In this document: positions 51,146 through 58,853 of the stretch, in pieces
Layout of the letters: every line of letters starts with the position of its first letter
Position numbering within the stretch: the stretch's first letter is position 1
Assembly (NCBI RefSeq): GCF_007830125.1
Contig: NZ_VLLG01000005.1
Coordinates: 62,001 to 126,000 of the forward strand
Direction of reading: 5' to 3'
Source of the DNA: Chitinophaga japonensis
Lineage (GTDB): Bacteria > Bacteroidota > Bacteroidia > Chitinophagales > Chitinophagaceae
DNA length: 64,000 nucleotides
Program-made: the position numbers and the translations under genes
Notes under the pieces: generated by a model
Databases searched by the model: none
What the model saw: the letters and a program-made list of their open reading frames with translations, nothing else
Told to the model about the DNA's origin: nothing

Positions 51146-52732
51146 ATGGCATCTAAAAAAGAACTACGTGTACGCCGTTCCCTCCGCGAACTTGAAAAGG
51201 AATATGAGAACGGCAACAAAAAGCCACTGGAAAAACTGATGAAAGCCTGGAAAGGCATTAAAGAACTTCCCCCGGACGATCCCCGCTCTTTCTTTATGCT
51301 GGGCGGTTTTCACGGGGAGCCTTTCAGGGGCGCAGGCTGGGGCCTGAACACCTTCTGGGGCGGCTACTGCAATCATGGCAATGTGCTGTTCCCCACCTGG
51401 CACCGCGTATACTGCCTGAAGATAGAAGAAGCGTTACAAAGCATTCCCGGCTGCGAGGATGTGATGCTGCCTTACTGGGACGAAACAGATGAAGAATCGC
51501 TCCAGCATGGTATTCCCTGGTCCCTGACCGTAAAGGACTTTGAGCTGGATGGAAAGAAGATATCCAACCCGCTACGCTCCTTTGTATTTCCCATCACCAT
51601 TACAGACAACGTTTCCGGTGACGATAGCATATATACCAAGCACAAGGACTATGAGACCGTACGCTATCCCTTATCCGGCCTGGTAGGCACCGAAAAGGCC
51701 CGCAAGGAAACAAAGGAGCACAACGATAAATTTCCCCACTACGAAGAAAACGTCAAGCTGCTCAACCGGAATGTGATCGCCTGGCTTACCAAGAAGGACG
51801 AGCACTTTCCCCCGGATGTTAAGAAGCGCCTGAAGATAAGCGTATCTGATCAATACAAGGAATGCCTGAATGCGCCCAACTACACGGTGTTCTCCAACAC
51901 GACTTCTGCCCAGCAGTGGAACCAGTTGCATGACGGAGCACCGACGATCATCCCCCTGGAACAGCCGCATAACAACATTCACCTGTCCGTAGGCGGATTC
52001 GAGGTGCCGGGAGCCGACTTCTCCCCCATTGACGGCGCCAATGGTGATATGGGCGAGAACGACACCGCCGCGCTGGACCCCATTTTCTACTTCCATCACT
52101 GCAATGTGGACCGCATGTTCTGGGTATGGCAGAAAAAGACCGGTCATACCGACAAGCTGGATGTGATCACCGGTTATCCCGGCACCAATACCAGCGACAA
52201 CCAGGGCGCTACGCCCGGCTTTCCGCCCAATACCTGGCTGGACCTCAACTCCCCGCTGCATCCTTTTACGCTGAAGGAAGGCGGCAAAGAGCGCCCTTAC
52301 ACCTCCATGGATTGCATCAACATAGAAAAACAACTGGGCTTCACCTACAGCAAAGGATCGCTGGACGAGTGGGACGGCGCGGCCAAAGCGCAGGTGGCAA
52401 AAGCAGCGGCTGGCGCCCCGGTAAAAAAACTCTGCATATCCCAGATCAACCGTGCGCCTATCGGCGGGTCCTTTATTATATCCGCCTACGCCAATTACAA
52501 AGGTGAGCCGGTGCTGCTGGGCTACCATTCCGTGCTGAGCCGCTGGTCTGTAATGGGCTGCGCCAATTGCCAGACCCACCTGGAAGTAAAGGCATTCTTT
52601 GACCTGGACTTCATGGAAGAGGCGGATCTGCAGGCAGCCGATTTCAGGGTGGAGATCACCGGTCGCAAGCACAGCGCACCGGCCCTGTCGGCTGTGGTGG
52701 AAAAGAACCAGTACCGGCTGGAAGTGCGATGA
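51146..52732 (+). CDS. Tyrosinase-family copper enzyme
   Basis: A 528-aa protein. The CuA ligands are H56 (GGFHGEP), H77 and H86 (CNHGNVLFPTWHR, nine residues apart as in known tyrosinases). The CuB ligands are H275 and H279 (PHNNIH) and H317/H318 (DPIFYFHHCNVDRMFWVW). The family oxidises phenols and catechols to o-quinones with O2. The N-terminus has no signal peptide, only a charged helix (KKELRVRRSLRELEKEYENG). The last about 110 residues form an added beta domain (LCISQINRAPIGGSFIISAYANYKG) with a CANCQTH motif, resembling the C-terminal domains that shield the active site in larger family members. It sits between the MerC-like and haem-lipoprotein genes. Confidence 0.93.
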   Translation: MASKKELRVRRSLRELEKEYENGNKKPLEKLMKAWKGIKELPPDDPRSFFMLGGFHGEPFRGAGWGLNTFWGGYCNHGNVLFPTWHRVYCLKIEEALQSIPGCEDVMLPYWDETDEESLQHGIPWSLTVKDFELDGKKISNPLRSFVFPITITDNVSGDDSIYTKHKDYETVRYPLSGLVGTEKARKETKEHNDKFPHYEENVKLLNRNVIAWLTKKDEHFPPDVKKRLKISVSDQYKECLNAPNYTVFSNTTSAQQWNQLHDGAPTIIPLEQPHNNIHLSVGGFEVPGADFSPIDGANGDMGENDTAALDPIFYFHHCNVDRMFWVWQKKTGHTDKLDVITGYPGTNTSDNQGATPGFPPNTWLDLNSPLHPFTLKEGGKERPYTSMDCINIEKQLGFTYSKGSLDEWDGAAKAQVAKAAAGAPVKKLCISQINRAPIGGSFIISAYANYKGEPVLLGYHSVLSRWSVMGCANCQTHLEVKAFFDLDFMEEADLQAADFRVEITGRKHSAPALSAVVEKNQYRLEVR

Positions 52733-52777
52733 TTCCCATTTTTTAATAAAAAAATTACTCACTAACGTCTACATCTC

Positions 52778-54274
52778 ATGGAAAAAAGACCATTCCTTTT
52801 TATAGCAGTGCTCCTGGCAGGAACATTGCTGATCGCCTCCTGCGGTGATCCCGGGCCCTACGAGGGGGGCACGGAGTATGATTTCAACATCCAGTTCCAG
52901 CCCTTTCCTCCCAAAGAGCTGGCAGCGGATGCAGACTCCGTACAACTGGCCACCTTTGCCTGGGATGAGTTCTTTGCACTGAACTGGGAGTCGGACTATC
53001 CTAACAGCGGGAAGCGGGACTTCCCCGACCTGTCCTGGAACTATAAAACGGACCAGTCGCCCTACCCGGACCTGGTTGTGTGGGAAACCTACGCGCACCG
53101 TACAGAGCTACGGCCGGCCAGCAACGACATGGGGCCTTTTGATAAGACCCCCAAATACAGCTTTAAGATCATGCCCGCTATCGCGCCCGGGGCCAGCTTC
53201 ACCCTGTTCAACAACCTTGATGAGAACAATGAGATCGGCTCCTGCGACGTGTATGCACATGTGGGCAAGTACGATAAAAAGTATATGGTGCTGTACCAGG
53301 CCAAGGCCAACCGGGACGAGTATAACTACCTGCTGGAAAACTATTCCACTTTTGACTCCCTGCTGGCCGCCACCACCAATACGCTGCATAACATTAACCT
53401 GTACAACGCCTACTACCCCGGCGCCACCAGCACCTGCAACTGCCCGCCGGAGCAGAACGTACTGTGCCTGCCCTGCGGCGGCGCACCCGTTCCGGGAATG
53501 AATGACAGCACCTACCAGGGCGCCATGGAAGTAAAGACCGCCTGGCGGGAACTGACCCCGGAAGATGACTCCACCCGCTATTTCAAACGCACGGTGATCG
53601 TGTATGAAAAATCGGGCGACAACCTGGTAGCAGTGAATAAAAGGTATGCGCTGGTCGGGTTGCATATCATCCACAAAACGCAGAATTACCCGAACTTCAT
53701 CTTTGCCACCTTTGAGCAGGTGGACGTGGAGCAAAGCGATATGGGCTATGTGGAACTGGACAACCAGGGCGTCGAGACCGGCCCCATTCATGCCCAATAT
53801 CCCCGCCTGCACCCGATCCCGGATGTGATCAACGCCTCCACGGATGCGGCACATAAAGCGCTGAAAGACCAGAACCCGAACTCTATCTGGCAGTATTACC
53901 GCCTGGTAGGCGTACAGAGCACGCCCACCAACGATACCAGTTCTTTCAGCTTCTTCCTGGCGAACTACGTGATAGAATCCGACTCTACCCTGGCCAACTT
54001 CCACGGGAGTGGCATTGGCACCCCGCACAATGCCGGGAACAACAACCTGTACAAAGGCCAATACTATTCCATGGGCGGTTGCCAGGGTTGCCATGGCGTG
54101 GCGCAGTTGACGCTTGGCGGCGACTGTTCTTTCCTGATGGATACCGTTGGCAAGCCGGTAACCAGCCCGGACCCCGGACTGCAATTCAGCAAACTGCAAA
54201 GGTATATCAGCGCCCTGCAACGCAACCGTCTGATGCTGGAAATGGAAAAAGAGAAACTACAGCAAAACAAATAA
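52778..54274 (+). CDS. Lipoprotein with C-terminal CxxCH haem motif
   Basis: A 498-aa protein. The N-terminal lipobox is LLIASCGDP, so it is lipid-anchored outside the inner membrane. The N-terminal part has WDEFFALNWESDYPNSGKRDFPDL and DLVVWETYAHRTEL, as in a family of bacterial cytochrome-like proteins. A Cys-rich loop (CNCPPEQ, then CLPCGG) sits in the middle. The motif C435-QG-C438-H439 near the C-terminus is a classical covalent haem c site, followed by a predicted helix with a basic tail. It is a candidate electron acceptor or donor for the tyrosinase reaction or its quinone product. The terminator after it closes the operon. Confidence 0.82.
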   Translation: MEKRPFLFIAVLLAGTLLIASCGDPGPYEGGTEYDFNIQFQPFPPKELAADADSVQLATFAWDEFFALNWESDYPNSGKRDFPDLSWNYKTDQSPYPDLVVWETYAHRTELRPASNDMGPFDKTPKYSFKIMPAIAPGASFTLFNNLDENNEIGSCDVYAHVGKYDKKYMVLYQAKANRDEYNYLLENYSTFDSLLAATTNTLHNINLYNAYYPGATSTCNCPPEQNVLCLPCGGAPVPGMNDSTYQGAMEVKTAWRELTPEDDSTRYFKRTVIVYEKSGDNLVAVNKRYALVGLHIIHKTQNYPNFIFATFEQVDVEQSDMGYVELDNQGVETGPIHAQYPRLHPIPDVINASTDAAHKALKDQNPNSIWQYYRLVGVQSTPTNDTSSFSFFLANYVIESDSTLANFHGSGIGTPHNAGNNNLYKGQYYSMGGCQGCHGVAQLTLGGDCSFLMDTVGKPVTSPDPGLQFSKLQRYISALQRNRLMLEMEKEKLQQNK

Positions 54275-54298
54275 GCGCGCAGGTGAAAAAAGTTTGAT

Positions 54299-54347
54299 GC
54301 ACAATGGGAACCTTCGGAGAAATCCGGGGAGCCCATTGTGCTTTTAT
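54299..54347 (+). terminator. Intrinsic terminator of the tyrosinase operon
   Basis: GCACAATGGG (54299-54308) pairs perfectly with CCCATTGTGC (54332-54341). The loop holds a second hairpin (CGGA-GAAA-TCCG). TTTTAT follows. Confidence 0.85.
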
Positions 54348-54389
54348 AGGCATTTTATGCTTAATTTCAGCACACATCACCACATATTT

Positions 54390-55259
54390 ATGAAAGCATT
54401 TTTGTTGTTGATCACGCTTCATTTTATGGTAGCCACCGGCTATTCGGGGCCAATAGATAGTTTGCAGACACTGGAAGAGGTCCGGCGCTTTATCACCACC
54501 CTGGGCGGCCACGTTGCCAACGTGGATACCTTCCTGAAGACGGATTTGGATAACAACGGGCTGGCAGACCTCATTGTAAAAGGAGATCCGCTGACGATAG
54601 TAATGAACAGCAACAGCGCCGGAGATAAACTGCACTATGTCTATCCGCCTGGTTTTGCTTCGGAATATTTGTTGATGGGTGTTGACAGCTCCGGTGGACA
54701 GCAGCAATTGCTATTGAAGACTAGCAAGAAGAAAAAATATCTTCACTACTCCCAAAAACGCATCCCGGAGAACAACAAAGATACCGCGCTCCGGGAAGCA
54801 CAACCTATTGACACCCTGGTGTACAGGTTTAACGGGTTCATTGAATATAATGCGGCTCCCCCAAGATATAAGATCAAGTCAGTACGCCTGGCCACCACTA
54901 CTTGCCTGGGCACTTGTCCTGAATACAACCTGGTGGTAAACAGCGACCGGACAGCAGATTATAATGCAGGATATTATACCGGGAAAAGCGGGCATTTCAC
55001 CGGGATAATAGATGAACGCAGCTTCAATGAACTCATGCAGTTGATAGATTACATTCATGTACAATCACTGAGTGAGAACTACGCTATAGAAGCAACGGAC
55101 TATCCTACCGCCATTTTAAAGGTCATATTTGAAGATGGACAGGAGAAGCTCATCCAGGATTATGGAATGAGGGGCACACACGGGTTGCGCGCGCTGTACC
55201 ACTTCATAGACAAGCTCAGAAGCTCCCAGGAATGGATATGGGACAGGAAAATAAAATAA
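54390..55259 (+). CDS. DUF6438 domain secreted protein
   Basis: From ATG 54390 the 289-aa protein has a signal peptide (MKAFLLLITLHFMVATGYSG). It has an FG-GAP-like segment (TDLDNNGLADLIVKG) and a C-terminal part with the DUF6438 signature: LATTTCLGTCPEYNLVVNSD, YYTGKSGHFTGIIDERSFNEL and YGMRGTHGLRALYHFIDKL. The family is found in Bacteroidota and has unknown function. The 32 residues upstream in frame overlap the operon terminator and are rejected. The lipoprotein gene follows closely on the same strand. Confidence 0.78.
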   Translation: MKAFLLLITLHFMVATGYSGPIDSLQTLEEVRRFITTLGGHVANVDTFLKTDLDNNGLADLIVKGDPLTIVMNSNSAGDKLHYVYPPGFASEYLLMGVDSSGGQQQLLLKTSKKKKYLHYSQKRIPENNKDTALREAQPIDTLVYRFNGFIEYNAAPPRYKIKSVRLATTTCLGTCPEYNLVVNSDRTADYNAGYYTGKSGHFTGIIDERSFNELMQLIDYIHVQSLSENYAIEATDYPTAILKVIFEDGQEKLIQDYGMRGTHGLRALYHFIDKLRSSQEWIWDRKIK

Positions 55260-55282
55260 TTTCTCCTAACTTGCCGCCCACA

Positions 55283-55780
55283 ATGAACAACATCATCATG
55301 AGAAACCTGCTTACCATCCTGGCAGCCTGGCTGTCCGTCTTTTTCTTCCCGGCCTGTAAAAATTCCCAACCTGCTAACGGCAGTACCAACGAAGCGCTGG
55401 TAGCGGTCATGACCATACCCGCTACCGTGAAGGCAGGCCAGCCGGTAATGCTGCATTTCGCGGTACGCAACCCGTCGGCAAAAGAGCTGAGCTTCTGTAA
55501 ATGGCATACGCCTTTTGAAGGGTTTATGGACGCTTTCCTGCATGTCCAGGAAAGCAAGGGCGCGGAAGCGCAATACAGGGGCATCATGGCCAAAAGGATC
55601 ATGCCGCCGCCTGCAGACGCCTATATAAGGGTACCCGCGGGCGACAGTGTATCCGTGGATATCGACCTGCTGAAAGGCTACGCCGTGGATGTACCGGGAA
55701 CATACACGGTGCGTTACCAGGCCGGCGGCGTAAGCGGACTGGAAAAGGTAAATGAAGCGGCATTTACCGTGGTGGAGTAA
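55283..55780 (+). CDS. Lipoprotein resembling the N-terminal domain of M35 peptidases
   Basis: A 165-aa protein from ATG 55283 (an ATG at 55298 is possible). The lipobox is FFFPACKNS. The rest is one Ig-like beta-sandwich: VKAGQPVMLHFAVRNPSAKELSF, then WHTPFEG, and PADAYIRVPAGDSVSVDIDL, ending PGTYTVRYQAGG. The sequence resembles the N-terminal domain of bacterial deuterolysin-type (M35) proteases, but there is no catalytic HExxH part here. It may be an inhibitor-like or free-standing domain. The similarity is from memory and modest. Confidence 0.6.
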   Translation: MNNIIMRNLLTILAAWLSVFFFPACKNSQPANGSTNEALVAVMTIPATVKAGQPVMLHFAVRNPSAKELSFCKWHTPFEGFMDAFLHVQESKGAEAQYRGIMAKRIMPPPADAYIRVPAGDSVSVDIDLLKGYAVDVPGTYTVRYQAGGVSGLEKVNEAAFTVVE

Positions 55781-55784
55781 GCGT

Positions 55785-56768
55785 TTACTCTACCGGGTAG
55801 GGCCCTTCGGAAAAGGTTTCCGTATGGTATCCCTTTATGCCTACCAGCCTGGCAAGGGGACTTTGCAACTGGCTGCCCGCCTGCAGCCGCTCCACTACCG
55901 CGTTAAAATCATGCCGCGGCTGCCAGCCCAGCGCTGCACGGGCGCACCTGTTCACATACACCCGGTCTATGCCCGGGAACATTTTCCAGCCACGGCGGGC
56001 ATACTCCGCTGCGTAAGCAGGCGCCCGCTGCTGCAATACGGCCGGCGCATCATGACGCAGGCGCGCCATATCTTCCGGTAAAAAGGGCGTGGTGGCGCTG
56101 ATAATGTAAGTGCCGAAACCGATGTCCGCAGCACGCGCTGCAGCCGCCAGGTGAGCGCTCACCGCGTCTTCCAGGTCCACCCGGCGGAACAGGTATTCAT
56201 TGGTTTTAAGGTTGTCATCTGTATAGCTTTCCCGCATGCGCCTGTTATCATCTGCTTCCGGGAAAAAGCGGGAGGTGCGCAATACAATACAGGGCAGGCC
56301 GTAGTTCCGGTAATATAGTTGGCAGAAATCCTCCGCCGCCGCTTTGGTAACGCCATAGATATTCTTCGGCACGGGCTGTACTTCCTCCGTGATCCAGGCA
56401 GCCGGCGCAGCGGGCGGCGGCACCAGCGCATCGCCGAAAACGCTGGTGGTGCTGGTAAAAATAAAACGCTCCACACCGGCTGCCACCGCTTCCTGCAGCA
56501 GGTTGAGCGTACCGCTGATATTGGTGTCTATGAACTGCTGTTGGCTGTGCGTTACCACATGCGGCTTGTGCAGGGTGGCTGCATGGAAAACGGTTTGCAC
56601 GCCCTCCATGCAGCGCCGCACAAAAGCGCGGTCTGTAACGGAGCCTCTATGCGTTGTAAAGGCACTTGCCTGTATATCCAACGCCACCACCTCGTACTGC
56701 AGGTGCCGCAGTGTGCGCACCAGCCCTTCGCCCAGGTGACCGGCACTACCGGTTACCAATACTTTCAT
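55785..56768 (-). CDS. NAD-dependent epimerase/dehydratase (extended SDR)
   Basis: A 327-aa protein. The Rossmann motif is TGSAGHLGEGLVRTL at about 6-20. The catalytic block is FTSTTSVFGDAL with YGVTKAAAEDF (Tyr and Lys four apart), and a FFPEADDNRR loop follows. It is a nucleotide-sugar or small-molecule epimerase/reductase of unknown substrate. The methyltransferase gene lies 16 bp upstream on the same strand, so these form a two-gene unit. It converges with the lipoprotein gene, with 4 bases between the stops. Confidence 0.9.
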   Translation of the reverse strand: MKVLVTGSAGHLGEGLVRTLRHLQYEVVALDIQASAFTTHRGSVTDRAFVRRCMEGVQTVFHAATLHKPHVVTHSQQQFIDTNISGTLNLLQEAVAAGVERFIFTSTTSVFGDALVPPPAAPAAWITEEVQPVPKNIYGVTKAAAEDFCQLYYRNYGLPCIVLRTSRFFPEADDNRRMRESYTDDNLKTNEYLFRRVDLEDAVSAHLAAAARAADIGFGTYIISATTPFLPEDMARLRHDAPAVLQQRAPAYAAEYARRGWKMFPGIDRVYVNRCARAALGWQPRHDFNAVVERLQAGSQLQSPLARLVGIKGYHTETFSEGPYPVE

Positions 56769-56784
56769 GGATCGCGTATAAGTT

Positions 56785-57399
56785 TTAAGTAGCTTTTCTT
56801 CCTACAAACCTGATCACCGCGCCTTTTCCAACATGGTATGTCCCTTCATTTAAGATCACTTCTTCTTCCGTCAGCAGCAGTATCTCGTAATTTTTAAAAT
56901 CAGCGGTTATTTCTGCCTCGGAATACAGCTCGTCCATATCCCCCGGGCCTCCCACTTTGGGGTCCAGTTGCCTGAAGTGCAGGTGTCTTTTGCTGAAAGC
57001 TTCAAAAATAATGATACCGCCCGGTTTGAGATAGCCATCCAGCTTTTTATGAAATGCGGCTTTCCGCGCCGCTGAAAAATGCGCATATATCAGCCCGATG
57101 GCATCGAACGATGCGCTTTCAAACGTTAGTTGCTCCAGATCCCCGACAATGTACCCGATCGAAACCTGCTGCTCCAAAGCAAGCAGCAAGGCCTTCTGCC
57201 GCCCTTCCCTGCTCTGGTCAAAGGAGGTCACCTGCCAGCCCAGCCGCGCGGCAAACACGCCGTTACGGCCCTCTCCATCGGCCGGCATTAATATAGATCC
57301 GGGTGTGAACTTTGGCAGCCATTCCTTAAAGAACAGGTTTGGTTCCCTCCCATAGGCAAATTCAGGGTTCTTATATCTTTCATCCCATTTTTTGTCCAT
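56785..57399 (-). CDS. Class I SAM-dependent methyltransferase (TehB-like)
   Basis: A 204-aa protein. Motif I is ILMPADGEGRNGVFAARLGW at about 36-55, followed by VTSFDQSREGRQKALLLA, SFDAIGLIYAHF and YLKPGGIIIFEAFSK, the standard order for small Rossmann methyltransferases of the tellurite-resistance/thiopurine type. The substrate is unknown. It is the first gene of a pair with the epimerase. Confidence 0.88.
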   Translation of the reverse strand: MDKKWDERYKNPEFAYGREPNLFFKEWLPKFTPGSILMPADGEGRNGVFAARLGWQVTSFDQSREGRQKALLLALEQQVSIGYIVGDLEQLTFESASFDAIGLIYAHFSAARKAAFHKKLDGYLKPGGIIIFEAFSKRHLHFRQLDPKVGGPGDMDELYSEAEITADFKNYEILLLTEEEVILNEGTYHVGKGAVIRFVGRKAT

Positions 57400-57432
57400 A
57401 TCGGTTCGTTTTAAATTTTCCGGTCATTCCCT

Positions 57433-57639
57433 TCAAAATTGGCGCTCGCCGCCATGCTGCGCAAGCTCGTAAAAATAAGCAACTATTTTCTCATCCTGAA
57501 AAAGGGCCGATATGCCCGGCACCGGCATCCACGCATTCTTATTGATCCGGTAGATCACGGCGTCCGATGCCGCCACCGTTACCGTCAGGCTGCTGCTGAT
57601 GGTGCTTTGGTTGCCGGTATTGCCAAAAAGATCGTATTT
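57433..57639 (-). pseudogene. Start-less coding fragment of unknown family
   Basis: A minus-strand frame of 68 codons lies between an in-frame TAA (57640-57642) and a TGA (57433-57435). It looks protein-like, with genome-like codon use: SSSLTVTVAASDAVIYRINK, then AWMPVPGISALFQDEKIV and AYFYELAQHGGERQF. It has no good start at its upstream end; the only ATG is internal. It may be the 3' remnant of a lost gene upstream of the methyltransferase, or a small gene with a rare start. I do not recognise the family. Confidence 0.35.
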
Positions 57640-57658
57640 TTAGGGGCTTTATCTAACC

Positions 57659-58141
57659 GTGGATTACAAAGAGATCATTACAGACATACGCAAGATCGTG
57701 CGGTCCATTAACCTGGAATCCAAACGTATATTGAAAGATTTTGGCGTGAGCATACCGCAGTTGCTCTGCCTCACCTACCTGAGCAAGCAGGAGGAATACC
57801 AGCTCACGCACCGGCAACTGGTACAGCACCTGCACCTCAACTCCAGCACCGTAACCGGCATTGTGAACCGGCTGGAGAAAAAAGGCTACATTGCCCGGCT
57901 ACCCAAAAAAGGCGATAAACGCGTTACCAACATAGCCATTACGGCCGCCGGCATAAAAGTGGTGGAAAGCACGCCGGACCTGCTGCACGAAAAACTCTCC
58001 AAACACCTGCAGCAACTGCCGGATGCACAGGTAAAGCAGATCAAAAAATCGCTGGACCTGCTGATCGACGTACTGGGCATCCGCGAACTGGACGCCTCTC
58101 CCCTGCTCATACTGGAAGATCCGCTGCCACCGGAGGAGTAA
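57659..58141 (+). CDS. MarR family transcriptional regulator
   Basis: A 160-aa protein from a GTG start. The winged-helix core is at about 40-110 (QLLCLTYLSKQ, HRQLVQHLHLNSSTVTGIVNRLEKKGYIARLPKKGDKRVTNIAIT), and a C-terminal dimer helix follows. MarR proteins usually respond to small aromatic or acidic compounds. It stands upstream of the symporter-carbamoyltransferase-AsnB group on the same strand, separated by heptamer element B. Its TAA stop overlaps the first base of that element. Confidence 0.9.
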   Translation: MDYKEIITDIRKIVRSINLESKRILKDFGVSIPQLLCLTYLSKQEEYQLTHRQLVQHLHLNSSTVTGIVNRLEKKGYIARLPKKGDKRVTNIAITAAGIKVVESTPDLLHEKLSKHLQQLPDAQVKQIKKSLDLLIDVLGIRELDASPLLILEDPLPPEE

Positions 58142-58243
58142 TTAACAATTAATAATTAATTTTTTTGCTGCTGTGTAGCACAAACATTAGTTGTGGTACG
58201 GCCTCCGCAATTATTAATTCTTAATTATTCATCATTAATTTTC
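58141..58243. repeat. Heptamer repeat element B (ATTAAnn arrays, inverted)
   Basis: Left array: three 7-bp units ATTAACA, ATTAATA, ATTAATT (58141-58161), beginning at the last base of the MarR stop codon. Right array: about five inverse units (ATTATTA, ATTCTTA, ATTATTC, ATCATTA, ATTTTC; 58210-58243). The 48-bp core holds TGTAGCACA (58174-58182), also present in element C. The transcript could fold into an AT-rich hairpin. Confidence 0.75.
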
Positions 58244-58367
58244 AGCGACGCCCTAAATAGTTCTATACGAACAATTTAGCCACTCCCATTTTGTTAAAAT
58301 CCAGATTATTAACAAATTATATAGCTGATTTCTTGGTCAATTCGGTTGTATAGAACATATTTGCAGG

Positions 58368-58835
58368 ATGAACTTTTCCCTGACCAGAGCAATTTCCCTG
58401 AAAGCAATGGCGCTTACCGGCCTGTTGCTGATAGCATTACGCGGCCTGGGAGCGGACACCATACCTGAATTGCGCCCCGCTACCGGCCCCGTGTCAAGGG
58501 ACGGACACGTTAAACTGATATGGCAATACAATGGCGGCCACCCCGGCAATGTTTACGAGCTGCAGCAGGCAAAGAACGCAACTTTCAACGATGCACATAC
58601 CATTTACAGGGGACCGGACCTGGCCTCCTTTGTTTCCGGCCTGGAAAGCGATACCTATTACTACCGGGTACGGCTAAACGGGCATAGCTGGTCAGAAACC
58701 GTACGCATAGAAGTGCTGCACCATTCCATGCGCCTTACCCTCATCCTGATGGTGGTAGGCGCCGTGGTTTTTCTTTTAACCGCCTGGATCATTATCAAAG
58801 GAGCCAATCAAGCCGTAAGAGAAAGGCAGATCTGA
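58368..58835 (+). CDS. Secreted FN3-like domain protein with C-terminal membrane anchor
   Basis: A 155-aa protein. A signal peptide (FSLTRAISLKAMALTGLLLIALRG) is followed by one fibronectin-III-like domain at about 35-118 (GHVKLIWQYNGGHPGNVYELQQ, DTYYYRVRLNGHSWSETVRIEV) and a C-terminal TM helix (LTLILMVVGAVVFLLTAWIII) with a short basic tail. It should sit on the periplasmic face of the inner membrane. It precedes the symporter by 18 bp, so it may be an accessory to it. A CATATTTG sequence ends 3 bases before its ATG, resembling a near-leaderless promoter. Confidence 0.75.
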   Translation: MNFSLTRAISLKAMALTGLLLIALRGLGADTIPELRPATGPVSRDGHVKLIWQYNGGHPGNVYELQQAKNATFNDAHTIYRGPDLASFVSGLESDTYYYRVRLNGHSWSETVRIEVLHHSMRLTLILMVVGAVVFLLTAWIIIKGANQAVRERQI

Positions 58836-58853
58836 CACATACGAACTTAGCCA

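Noticed and set aside
53108-54220. 370-aa minus-strand frame
   Set aside because: Antisense shadow of the CxxCH lipoprotein gene.
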